Below the pieces are notes generated by a model. It searched no databases. It had not been told where the DNA came from and worked only from the letters and a program-made list of their open reading frames with translations. DNA of 64,000 nt from an uncultured Pseudomonadota bacterium (lineage in GTDB: Bacteria; Myxococcota_A; UBA796; SXON01). A program made the position numbers and the translations under genes. Of the stretch, positions 34,973-44,155 are shown piece after piece. Position 1 is the stretch's first letter. Each line of letters starts with the position of its first letter. The stretch covers positions 59,994-123,993 of the forward strand of contig CAIMSU010000156.1 in the NCBI GenBank assembly GCA_903844155.1. The letters run 5' to 3'.

Positions 34973-35758
34973 ATGAGCGTACGCCTCCGTCGATTGACTG
35001 CCGACGCCTTGCTTGTGCGGCGATGCTTCGCCGAGCATCCACACATCCGCGTGGTGGAGACGGAGGGCGATCCTCCGGAGCGCTACCGCGTCGAATACCG
35101 GCTCACAAGCTTGGTGATCCAGGCTGGCTCCGTCGTGGAGAAGGACAGGCAGCTCGTCGAGATCTTCCTGACCCTCGGCTACCCGCGTCAGGCACCCCAG
35201 TGTCGCATGCTGACCCCTGTGTTCCACCCCAACATCGCCCCGCACGCGGTGTGCGTCGGCGACCATTGGAGCGCGGGCGAGTCCCTGCCGGCTCTGATCG
35301 CGCGGATCGGCGAGATGATCACCTATCAAAGCTACAACCTGAAGAGTCCGCTCAACGGGCAGGCGGCACGCTGGGCGGCGGAGAACGTTGGGCGTCTCCC
35401 GGTGCAATCCGTGGACCTCTCCGTGGATCTCGCTGCGGCTCGCGCGTGGATCGCCTCCTCTGAGGCTGGCTCCCAGCACGGAGTGACGGCGCCATCGCCG
35501 GGCATCGACGTTGCATCCGAGGCGATGCGCCTGGGAAACGCGAGAGCGGCCATCGAGGTCCTCGACGGCGCGATCGCCGCTTCGCCCGCGGACGCTGAGG
35601 CCTGGAGGCTCCGGGCAGTGGCCCGTTCGATGCGTGGGGACCGCGAGGGCGCCGCCTACGACTTCGAGGCCGTGCTACGGCTGTGTCCCGACCATGAACG
35701 GGCCGAGTGGATGCATCGGTTCGTCCGCGACGTCCTTGGACGGGCGGCGCGCGCTTAG
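34973..35758 (+). CDS. E2-like ubiquitin-conjugating (UBC) domain protein with TPR-like C-terminus
   Basis: LGYPRQAPQCRMLTPVFHPNIAPHAVCVGDHWSAGESLPALIARIGEMITYQSYNLKSPLNGQAARWAAEN (HPN motif, Cys, W); C-terminal AMRLGNARAAIEVLDGAIAASPADAEAWRLRAVARSMRGDREGAAYDFEAVLRLCPDHERA. Confidence 0.9.
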   Translation: MSVRLRRLTADALLVRRCFAEHPHIRVVETEGDPPERYRVEYRLTSLVIQAGSVVEKDRQLVEIFLTLGYPRQAPQCRMLTPVFHPNIAPHAVCVGDHWSAGESLPALIARIGEMITYQSYNLKSPLNGQAARWAAENVGRLPVQSVDLSVDLAAARAWIASSEAGSQHGVTAPSPGIDVASEAMRLGNARAAIEVLDGAIAASPADAEAWRLRAVARSMRGDREGAAYDFEAVLRLCPDHERAEWMHRFVRDVLGRAARA

Positions 35759-35857
35759 CCGGAGGGCCCGAGCGCCAGGGCTTTGCCTTCCGCCGGACGA
35801 CCAACCGTCCGTCCCCGTCCCCGCCTCCCGTCGACCGTCGCGCTCCCCGCCCGTTTC

Positions 35858-38800
35858 ATGATAGCCCCCGCCGCTTCCCCGGCCTCGCTCCTGCTGCCCT
35901 CCCGCTCGCTCTCGCCCCTCCGCTCGGTCCTCCGGACGCCGCATCGCCCCGCCGCCGGGCTGTCGCTCCTGTCGATCGTGCTCCTGAGCGGGCTCCCCGC
36001 GTGCATCGAGAGCCGGCCGCTTCCCTTTGTCGGCGACTGCGCGTCCTACCCCAGCGGCACCTATGAGTACGGCCAGATCGGCATCGGAACGTGTCTTTCT
36101 GCGCCAGCCGACATCATCCCCCTCGCGACCGACGGCCAGTTCGCGGTCGTGAACGCGAACGCCTGGGGCGACTATACAGGCGGCTCCGTCTCCGTCATCG
36201 ACCTCGCGAACGTGGACGAGTCGCTCGGCCGGCAGACGATGACGGCGATCGGCACCACCGCGGTGGACCTGCCGAGCCTCTCCGGCGCCGCAACGCTCGT
36301 GGACGACGGCCTCCTCGCGGTCACGAATCGTCTTTCCCCCGGCGCCCGCACGCGCGAGCAGACCGATGACCTGTACTTCGTCGACGTGACGGACCCCGCC
36401 GCGCCGGCGCTGGCGACCGGCGTCACCGACACAGGGTCGTCCATCGGCATTGGCTACGACCCCAACGCGATCGCCTTTGATCCGGCCACGAAGCTCGCCT
36501 ACGTGCTCGACCGCACGTCGCACCAGATCACGATCCTCGACACCTCGACACGCCCCGTCGCCATCGTGCCCCCTGGTGGCGACGCGACGATCGACGCGTA
36601 CACCTTTGAGGACGCCGACAACTCGGGGTCGCGGGCCTCTTTCGCGGAGCTGGTGACGGAAGATGCGACCTCGCTCTCGCCTACCGGTTGGGAGATGGGC
36701 TGGGACCCGGGCACGATCCGGGCATGGCGCCCGGCGATCGGCACCGCAGCGGGCCTCTCCCGCGAGACGGGCAACGCCGAGGGGCTCTGGACGGCGACCA
36801 CCGGCGCCCCGGACGTGCGCGCCAGCGACTTCGGGGCGCTCAACGACCCCTATTTCTACCTCGACCTCGACGGCAACCCGCACATCCTCTACATCGACGC
36901 CACGTCGGGCGGGATCACCGACATCGACGGCAACGTGTCGCAGCTCACGTCCTGGGCCGCAGGCTCCCCGTTGCTCGCCACGGAGGCCAGCGGCGCCGAG
37001 ACGGTCATCGGCGGCCCGTCGCTACTGGAGCAGAGCGGCCTCTGGTCTTTGTTCTACGACGCGGGCGACGGTGTCACGCAGTCGATTGCGCTGGCCACGT
37101 CGGTCGACGGCTCCCGCTACGATCGCGACGGCACCGTGGTCGCGATCGACGGAGCGTCGCTCACGGACCCGTTCGTGCTCTACGACTCGGCGGTCGGCCG
37201 TTACCACATGTGGTTCTCGGTCGATGACGGCGCGGACGGCGTCGGGGACGGCATCGGCGAGGCCTGGAGCGACGACCTGACGACGTGGACCGCGACCGCC
37301 AACCGGTTCACGCCCGTGACGGGCGCGCACAGCCCGGTCGTGACCTGGATCGACGGCGTCTTCCACATGCTCTACACCGTGCCCGGCGTGCATCCGTACG
37401 CCGGCGAGGCGACGAGCGTGGACGGGACCAACTGGACCGTGCTCGGCGCGGCGTTCCCCCTGCAGACCGTCGGCGGCGGCGACGCGCGCATGGCCATCCA
37501 GGGCACGACCGAAGGCACCTTTTCACTCACCGGGACGAACGGGTCCGTCTTCACGCTCGCGATCACGCCTGGGGTTGAGGTCGAGGATCCGGTCGACGGC
37601 TGGAAGCTCATCGCCACGGCCGGTCAGAGCGTCGATCCGGCCGATGCCGGCGACTACTCCGTCGGCGGTGTGCAGCTCGACAGTTGGGTTGGCGACGAGG
37701 CCTACGTCACGTTCTACGACGCGAACGGCGTTGGCAGCATCGGTCGGGCGGCGCTCGGCGCGGGCGACGAGCTCGTCGTGGAGTCCGCGCCCGTCCTCAC
37801 AGCACCTTCGGGCATCGACAGCCTCGCCAGCGCCGTCGTGTTCGACGACAACGGCACCCTGCGGATGTACGTCGGCGGCACGTCGAACGGCCTCACCAGC
37901 GTCTACACCGCAACCAGCGCGGACGCCGGCGCGACCTGGACCCTCGACACGGCCCCCGTGTTCGTCCCCAGCACGGACTGGGACAGCGTCGGCACCATCC
38001 CCGGCAGCGTCGACGTCGAGAGCAACGGCACGATCGACCTGTGGTATACCGGCACGGACGGCTCCAACCCGCGGGTCGGATTGGCGCAGAGCACCGACGG
38101 GACGTCCTTCACTCGGGTCGCCGGGCCGGACGCGCAGTGGATGCTGAACGCTGGCGCGCCGGGGGACTGGGACGATTCGGGCGTCAAGGACCCGATGGCC
38201 CAGGTCGACGACAACGGCACGATCCACCTGTGGTTCTCTGGATTCGACGGGAACCAGTGGCACCTTGGCTATGCCGAGGACGCCGACGGGCTCTCAGGCA
38301 CGGGCGCGTTCGCTGTCTCCACGGACATCAACGGTTCGCCGCGCGCGGTCATGGACCCGGCCGAGGGCAGCTTCGGCGCCAGCGACCTCGTCCGCCCCGT
38401 GACCGTCCCGACGACCGATGGCTGGACGCTCTGGTACACCGGCCTCGACAGCGGCGTTGGACGATCTGGAAAGGGGATCCTCCATGATCCCGACCGTGCC
38501 TGGCGCGCCCCGGCGCTCCCCACGCGCTCCGACACCTGGGGCTTTGTCGCGCAACCCGCCAACCCCGAGGGCGCCATCGACCTCGACGTGACCGTCGACG
38601 GCACCACGCTCGCTCCCGTGCGCGGCTGCGCGGCCCTCGCGCGCGACGACGACCGGGGGTTCCTCTACGTCACCTGCAAGCTGGAACCGTACATCTTCGT
38701 CGTCGACATCCGCGACGACACGGACACCGCCACGGGCGGCTCGTTCGTCGACCTCAACTACCTGCAGGTCGAGAGCGTGATCAGCGTGTCCACGTCCACA

Positions 38801-39316
38801 GGCGGGTCGGCTGGACCTCGCGCCGCGATCATCGACCCGGTGCGCAACTGGCTGTGGACGATCTCGAACACGCCGTCGAGCCTCATCGCGTTTGACCTCA
38901 ACGCGGTCGAGGACAACGCCGACATCGAGTACGTCTACGACGACATGGCCGCGATGTTGCCGCTCCCCCGTGGCAATTCGCGTGACGAGGGCGTGAACAC
39001 CGAAGCCGACGTCGGCCCCGGGCAGCTCGTCATGCACCCGGACGGGCACCACCTGTTCGTCACGAACTACAACGACAATTCCGTGAGCTGCTACGACCTC
39101 TCCGTCGGCGCGTTCGGAACGCTTGTCGGCGAGACGACGGACCTCGGCGAAAACCCCTATTCGATCGCCCTGAACGCGGATGGGACGCGCGGGCTCATCG
39201 GGAACTACTCCGGCGAGGTCGACGGCACCGCGACGAATGCGACCATCGTCGTCCTCGACACGGACCCGACCAGCCCCACGTTCCTGCAACCGCTCACCTG
39301 GCTGGTGAACAAGTGA
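35858..39316 (+). CDS. Large lipoprotein with GH43-like/beta-propeller repeats
   Basis: Lipobox GLPAC; repeated DNGTIHLWFSGFDGNQWHLGYAED / NGTIDLWYTGTDGSNPRVGLAQSTDG blades. Confidence 0.82.
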   Translation: MIAPAASPASLLLPSRSLSPLRSVLRTPHRPAAGLSLLSIVLLSGLPACIESRPLPFVGDCASYPSGTYEYGQIGIGTCLSAPADIIPLATDGQFAVVNANAWGDYTGGSVSVIDLANVDESLGRQTMTAIGTTAVDLPSLSGAATLVDDGLLAVTNRLSPGARTREQTDDLYFVDVTDPAAPALATGVTDTGSSIGIGYDPNAIAFDPATKLAYVLDRTSHQITILDTSTRPVAIVPPGGDATIDAYTFEDADNSGSRASFAELVTEDATSLSPTGWEMGWDPGTIRAWRPAIGTAAGLSRETGNAEGLWTATTGAPDVRASDFGALNDPYFYLDLDGNPHILYIDATSGGITDIDGNVSQLTSWAAGSPLLATEASGAETVIGGPSLLEQSGLWSLFYDAGDGVTQSIALATSVDGSRYDRDGTVVAIDGASLTDPFVLYDSAVGRYHMWFSVDDGADGVGDGIGEAWSDDLTTWTATANRFTPVTGAHSPVVTWIDGVFHMLYTVPGVHPYAGEATSVDGTNWTVLGAAFPLQTVGGGDARMAIQGTTEGTFSLTGTNGSVFTLAITPGVEVEDPVDGWKLIATAGQSVDPADAGDYSVGGVQLDSWVGDEAYVTFYDANGVGSIGRAALGAGDELVVESAPVLTAPSGIDSLASAVVFDDNGTLRMYVGGTSNGLTSVYTATSADAGATWTLDTAPVFVPSTDWDSVGTIPGSVDVESNGTIDLWYTGTDGSNPRVGLAQSTDGTSFTRVAGPDAQWMLNAGAPGDWDDSGVKDPMAQVDDNGTIHLWFSGFDGNQWHLGYAEDADGLSGTGAFAVSTDINGSPRAVMDPAEGSFGASDLVRPVTVPTTDGWTLWYTGLDSGVGRSGKGILHDPDRAWRAPALPTRSDTWGFVAQPANPEGAIDLDVTVDGTTLAPVRGCAALARDDDRGFLYVTCKLEPYIFVVDIRDDTDTATGGSFVDLNYLQVESVISVSTSTGGSAGPRAAIIDPVRNWLWTISNTPSSLIAFDLNAVEDNADIEYVYDDMAAMLPLPRGNSRDEGVNTEADVGPGQLVMHPDGHHLFVTNYNDNSVSCYDLSVGAFGTLVGETTDLGENPYSIALNADGTRGLIGNYSGEVDGTATNATIVVLDTDPTSPTFLQPLTWLVNK

Positions 39317-41190
39317 GCGCAAACCTCCGTTATTTCGCTACGCTGGTCCTCCTCGCCGGCCTCGGCAGCGGCTGCACGACGAACACCGGCATCCTGCTGC
39401 ACTTTGACGGGCCGATCGCCGCTGCCATCATCCCGGGCGGGGCTAGCATCTTCGACGAGCCCGTGGGCCTCGTCGCCAACCAGCACTCGGGCGAGATCGT
39501 CCCGTTGGACCTGGAAGAAGGGCGGTTGCTCACGCTGTCGAAGACCGCGAGCTTCCTGCACACCCCCATGCTTCCCACCGGCCAGAACCGGCTCCTCGGC
39601 GACGTGGAGGTCTACGTGGCGGCCGACGGTGCGACGACGGTCTGGGCGACGGACACGTCCGGGCCAAGCGTCCTGCACCTGCCCTGGTACGCTGTCGACG
39701 CCGACGGCCTGCCCGTCCTCACCACCCCGACCACGAGCGGACGCGGCTTTGTCGACGCAGACGGCTCGGGGGACACCGCCAGCTTGTCCAACGTCGAGGC
39801 GCGCGACGGCTTTGCGACGACCGAGGACTGGACGATCAGCTACGACGGCACGCGGTGGTGGGTCGAGGGCACCGCCTCCGGGCCGCAGTCCAGCGAGCCG
39901 CTCGCGGACACCGCGTACTGGACGGACAACGGGGAGCTTGGCTTCACGATCTCCGGGAGCGCGACCGCCGGCGACCGGTTCGAGGTCCACACGGACAACG
40001 GCCTCGTCGAGACGCCGACGGACGAGCCCATCGTCGATCTGGCGGTTGTTGGCGACGAAGTCTGGGGCAGCTATTCGGACGCCACCGCGAGCGGCCTCAT
40101 CGGCTGGGACGCGGTCACCGGCGACGTCCGGCGGACGGTGCGTTTCGGCGTCGGCAGCGGCGCAGGCCGGATGACGACCGCGAACATCGATGGGAAGGAC
40201 GTGCTGTTTGTCGCGGACACGCGGCTGGCGCAGGTCCACGAGGTCGACGTGGCCACCGCGTTGGAGACCGCGACCATCCCGGCCGCCGCGCCGGTCGTGG
40301 ACGTCGCGTACAGCGCCGGCCTGGACGTGGAGGGAAATCCCTACACCCACCTGTTCGTCGCCCCCGTCGGGCTCTCGCGCGTGGACGTCTATGATCCCGT
40401 CGCCGGGCTCGCCGTCGACCCGAACCCGCTCACGCTCGCGGCCGATGGCGTCAACATCGGCTCGCCGATCTCGGGCCTCGCCGCCAGCATCGGCAGCGTC
40501 TGGCAGCAGAAGCTCACCACCTGGGGCGCCCGGCCGCGCGTGCCCACGATCGCGGTGGCGACCGCCGACGGCTACGTCTTCCAGCTCGACGCCTCCACCG
40601 GCTGCGCGGAGACCGACCTTCGCGGCCCGCACGGCCCCAACCAGCTCTGGCTGACGACCGACCAGTACGCGGTCGTCAACGACGTCGGTCCCATCTCCGA
40701 CTCGGCGCTCTGGGTCGACGCCGACTCGGGCGAGCAGGCCGCCTTCCCGGACTGCGGCGGCATCACCCAGTCCGAAACGTGGACGATCACCTACGACTCC
40801 GGCCTGAACTCGTGGTCCGTGACCGGCTCGCACAGCGGCCTCCAGGCGCGCCGCGCCTACGACGACGTGCGCTACATCAGCGACGAGGGCGGCATCAGCT
40901 TCCTCGTGGTGTCCGGCTCACAGCCCGCGACCGACGGCGACCAGTTCTACCTGACTGTGTCGGCAGGCCTGCTCGCCATCAAGGGCGTTGACACCACGCT
41001 CGACGGCACCGTCGACAGCGCGCTGCAATTCCCAGGGCGCCCGGCCGCCTACGAGACGAACGTTGGCGCTACGGGCGGCGGCTGGGATGCGGTCGACCGT
41101 CGCGAGGACGTGCTGCTGCCGATGACGGACGCGGACGCCGCAGCGCGCATCGAGCTCGACCCCGGCAAGTCCGAGGTTGAGTGGGAGTAG
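39313..41190 (+). CDS. Large beta-propeller-like lipoprotein
   Basis: GTGA overlap with preceding gene; lipobox GSGC; repeat architecture. Confidence 0.8.
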   Translation: MSANLRYFATLVLLAGLGSGCTTNTGILLHFDGPIAAAIIPGGASIFDEPVGLVANQHSGEIVPLDLEEGRLLTLSKTASFLHTPMLPTGQNRLLGDVEVYVAADGATTVWATDTSGPSVLHLPWYAVDADGLPVLTTPTTSGRGFVDADGSGDTASLSNVEARDGFATTEDWTISYDGTRWWVEGTASGPQSSEPLADTAYWTDNGELGFTISGSATAGDRFEVHTDNGLVETPTDEPIVDLAVVGDEVWGSYSDATASGLIGWDAVTGDVRRTVRFGVGSGAGRMTTANIDGKDVLFVADTRLAQVHEVDVATALETATIPAAAPVVDVAYSAGLDVEGNPYTHLFVAPVGLSRVDVYDPVAGLAVDPNPLTLAADGVNIGSPISGLAASIGSVWQQKLTTWGARPRVPTIAVATADGYVFQLDASTGCAETDLRGPHGPNQLWLTTDQYAVVNDVGPISDSALWVDADSGEQAAFPDCGGITQSETWTITYDSGLNSWSVTGSHSGLQARRAYDDVRYISDEGGISFLVVSGSQPATDGDQFYLTVSAGLLAIKGVDTTLDGTVDSALQFPGRPAAYETNVGATGGGWDAVDRREDVLLPMTDADAAARIELDPGKSEVEWE

Positions 41191-41206
41191 TCCCGCGTCT
41201 GGCCGG

Positions 41207-41767
41207 TCAGCCCGGCGTCGGCGCCGTGTAGTTCAGCGGGTACTCAAAGGTGTCACCGTCCGGCAGGGCGTGGGCAGGGAACGCCGCGTATTTGAGCACG
41301 TCCTGCACGCAGGTCTGGATCGCGGGCGTAGCTCCACCGTCGTCCTCGATCGCGACCTTCGCCACGCGCCCAGTGCACGCAACGTTCACGGACAACATGA
41401 GCTTCACGGATTGCGCGCCTTGAAAGCACTTCAGGGTGTTCTGGACGGCGGCGTGCATCACCGTCCGCACGGCGTCGGGGTCGAGGCCGGCCGAGGCGTC
41501 CATCGCGTCGTCGCCAACATCGGTCGGGCCCTTGAGACAGGGCTTTTCGGGCGGGAGGTGCAGGCCGCTCACCGCCGCGATGTTGCCTGAGAGCCTGGAG
41601 CCGCCGGGGGTGGCCTGGGACGGCGCGCCCGTCGCCCAGCCGCTGTTCTGGACCCGGCCGTTGCGCATGAGCGCGACACCCCCGAGCAGCAGGAGGGCGA
41701 TGGTGCCGATGGCGGCGAAGCTCCAGAGCGGGGAGCGTTCGGAGGCAGGTGGCGTGGGTTCGGGCAT
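41207..41767 (-). CDS. AgmX/PglI-like C-terminal-domain protein with N-terminal TM
   Basis: TM LWSFAAIGTIALLLLGGVALM; VMHAAVQNTLKCFQGAQSVKLMLSVNVACTGRVAKVAIEDDGGATPAIQTCVQDVLKYAAFPA. Confidence 0.7.
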   Translation of the reverse strand: MPEPTPPASERSPLWSFAAIGTIALLLLGGVALMRNGRVQNSGWATGAPSQATPGGSRLSGNIAAVSGLHLPPEKPCLKGPTDVGDDAMDASAGLDPDAVRTVMHAAVQNTLKCFQGAQSVKLMLSVNVACTGRVAKVAIEDDGGATPAIQTCVQDVLKYAAFPAHALPDGDTFEYPLNYTAPTPG

Positions 41768-41776
41768 TGGGAGGGA

Positions 41777-43411
41777 CTATCTGGGCGGAGCGGCGGCGGG
41801 TACCCAGCCGGCGGGATTCTGGGCGAGCACCCGGACCACGCGCGCGTGGACGTCGCCGACCGTCAGGGTTGAGACCGGCTCCACGATCAGGCCGCGCTCC
41901 AGGCGCGTCGCTGGCTCGCCATACGCGGATTCGATGAGCAGGGCGCCCTCGGCCAACGACACGGGCGTCGTCGAAAAATCGTACGATCGCACTGGGATGT
42001 CTGGGTAGCCGGTCCAGGTCCTGCCGACGCCGGCTGCGAGGTAGCTGCCGACCCAAGGAGTCGCCTGACTGGGCAACGACTCGAGCGCGGCGCGGTCTGC
42101 GTAGGCGCTGTCGATGCCGGCCATCGACGCCTCGGGGCCGTTCAGGTGCACGCGGTGCAACCAGAGAAGCTGGGCGAGCGCGAGCGGGACCGGCATCCTG
42201 GCCGCGGTCGTGACGACGAAGACCGCGACCGCGGGGAGCAGGTATCGGACGTGGGTGTACGCGTCGAGCGTGCCGTCGTTCGCGTAGTATCGGACGAAGG
42301 CGAAGAAGATGCAGGATGCGAGGACGAAGCTCAGCTCAGCGGGGGCGACCAGCAGGCCTCCCGCGCCAAGCAGGAGTAGCATCCGGCCCTGATCGACGGC
42401 GAGGAATCTACCGGTGCCAAGCAGGTTATCACCGAGCTCGGTCCAGGACGCCGGGGATTGCACCACGGGCGCGAGGCCACCGTGCACCGCAGCCCAGACT
42501 GCCAGCGCGCCGACAGGGGCGAGCACCGGGACCGGCGCCTCCCGTCGACGGAGCGCTTGCGCCAACCCGGGGACGACGAGAAGGACACCCGGCTCCTTGA
42601 TCCAGGTGGCAAGCGCTGCACAGACTGCGAACCTCGTCCAGGCACCCCGATTCAGCGCTTCGAGCGCCAACGGGACGCACGCGAGGAGCGGCAAGTCCAG
42701 CTCCGGCCTGAGAAGTTGAGCGAGGACGCCCGGAATCGTCCACACCGCGAGCCCTGCCAACGGCCGACGATGTGTGTCGGCGAGCGCGACGAAGCCCACG
42801 CCGATCGCTGCGGCCGGGAGCAGGCATGCTGCGCGCACCGAGCCGAGCGTGCACCCGAAGCGGAGGAATGCGCCCAACCACCAGTACCAGAGCGGGGGGT
42901 GCCCGTAGTCTGGGAGCCCGCTCGCCCACTGTGGCGGAATCGGTGCGCCGTGGCCGATGACGTCGAGGGGCAGCGGGCCGTGCGCCGCGAGCACGGGGCC
43001 GAACTCGGCTTGCTGGATCGCGGTGGGCACGAACCAGAACAGCGCGTCCTCCACGAGCGGGGCATCCCAGTGTCCGAGGATCCACAGGACCGGGATGAGT
43101 GCGCCAAGCGCGTAGCTGACCGATCGGCCGCTTGCCGTGGCCGAGGGCAGCCTCGCGCGGACAAAGCGGTTCCCGGTCGCTCCGGTGAGCCATCCTGCGA
43201 GGGACGCCGCACGCCCGGGTTGGGCTTCGTGCGTCGCAACTGGCGCTTTCGGGTGTTTGTCGACGTTTGGATGCTGCTCCGTGGAAAGGATTTCCGGCGT
43301 GCGGGCGCGCCTGGCTTCGCACCCAGCTGCGGGCGAATGCCTGAGGCGAGCTGCGGCGCCATCCGCTCGACTGGGCTCGGCCGCGCCAATGTGCCAGTCC
43401 TCGCCGCTCAT
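41777..43411 (-). CDS. GT39/ArnT-like membrane glycosyltransferase (start uncertain)
   Basis: Multi-TM; LVEDALFWFVPTAIQQAEFGPV and DYGHPPLWYWWLGAFLRFGCTLGSVRAACLLP. Confidence 0.75.
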   Translation of the reverse strand: MSGEDWHIGAAEPSRADGAAARLRHSPAAGCEARRARTPEILSTEQHPNVDKHPKAPVATHEAQPGRAASLAGWLTGATGNRFVRARLPSATASGRSVSYALGALIPVLWILGHWDAPLVEDALFWFVPTAIQQAEFGPVLAAHGPLPLDVIGHGAPIPPQWASGLPDYGHPPLWYWWLGAFLRFGCTLGSVRAACLLPAAAIGVGFVALADTHRRPLAGLAVWTIPGVLAQLLRPELDLPLLACVPLALEALNRGAWTRFAVCAALATWIKEPGVLLVVPGLAQALRRREAPVPVLAPVGALAVWAAVHGGLAPVVQSPASWTELGDNLLGTGRFLAVDQGRMLLLLGAGGLLVAPAELSFVLASCIFFAFVRYYANDGTLDAYTHVRYLLPAVAVFVVTTAARMPVPLALAQLLWLHRVHLNGPEASMAGIDSAYADRAALESLPSQATPWVGSYLAAGVGRTWTGYPDIPVRSYDFSTTPVSLAEGALLIESAYGEPATRLERGLIVEPVSTLTVGDVHARVVRVLAQNPAGWVPAAAPPR

Positions 43412-43440
43412 CCGAAAGCCTATCGCCTTAGAACCCCCGG

Positions 43441-44127
43441 ATGTCCGACCCCGTCGCCAACGCGCCCGCCGCCCCCCGTCTCGCCGCCACCATCGTGCTC
43501 CTGCGCGACAGCGACCGCGGCCCTGAAGTCTGGCTCCAGGAGCGCAGTCGCGCGGTCGGGTTCATGCCTTCTGCCTGGGTTTTTCCCGGCGGACGCGTGG
43601 ACCCCGGCGACGAAGACGGCCTGTCGTCGCCCGACGAGCGCGTCCCCCGCGCGTTCTGGACCGCCGCGGTGCGAGAGCTGGCGGAGGAAGCCAACATTCA
43701 GCTCCCGCTGGACGCCCTGCGCCCGTACGCTCGCTGGATCACGCCGACCGCGGAACCTCGGCGTTTTGACACACTCTTTTTCGTCGCGCGCGCTCCCGAG
43801 GGGGCAGCGCCTCGCGTGGACGGCCAGGAAGCGGTCGCGGGTGGGTGGTTCGGCGTTGGCGACGCCGTCGACCGTATCGAAGCCGGCACGCTGCCGACCG
43901 CGCCTCCCACCCTCCGCACGCTCTGGGAATTGCGCGATGAACCCGACGTGGCCGCGATCCTCGCCCCCGAGCGTCGCCTCGTCCCCTGCTGTCCTGCGTA
44001 CCACATCGACCCCGACGGCACGCACTTTGTGCTCCTCCCCGGGGACCCGGACCACCCGTCGCCCGACGCGGTCGACCCCCCGCACCGCTACGCATTCCTG
44101 CAGGGCCGGTGGTGGGCGCGGGGCTGA
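43441..44127 (+). CDS. NUDIX hydrolase family protein
   Basis: WVFPGGRVDPGDEDG...AFWTAAVRELAEEANIQLP. Confidence 0.8.
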   Translation: MSDPVANAPAAPRLAATIVLLRDSDRGPEVWLQERSRAVGFMPSAWVFPGGRVDPGDEDGLSSPDERVPRAFWTAAVRELAEEANIQLPLDALRPYARWITPTAEPRRFDTLFFVARAPEGAAPRVDGQEAVAGGWFGVGDAVDRIEAGTLPTAPPTLRTLWELRDEPDVAAILAPERRLVPCCPAYHIDPDGTHFVLLPGDPDHPSPDAVDPPHRYAFLQGRWWARG

Positions 44128-44155
44128 CCGCTGGCGGCCCCGTCAGGCGCCCCCG

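Noticed and set aside
29127-35758. CBASS type II or classical type VII secretion interpretation of the Ubl operon
   Set aside because: No CD-NTase/Cap effector and no EssC/FtsK-like ATPase or WXG100 gene seen; E1+E2+RING+JAMM fits Ubl conjugation better.
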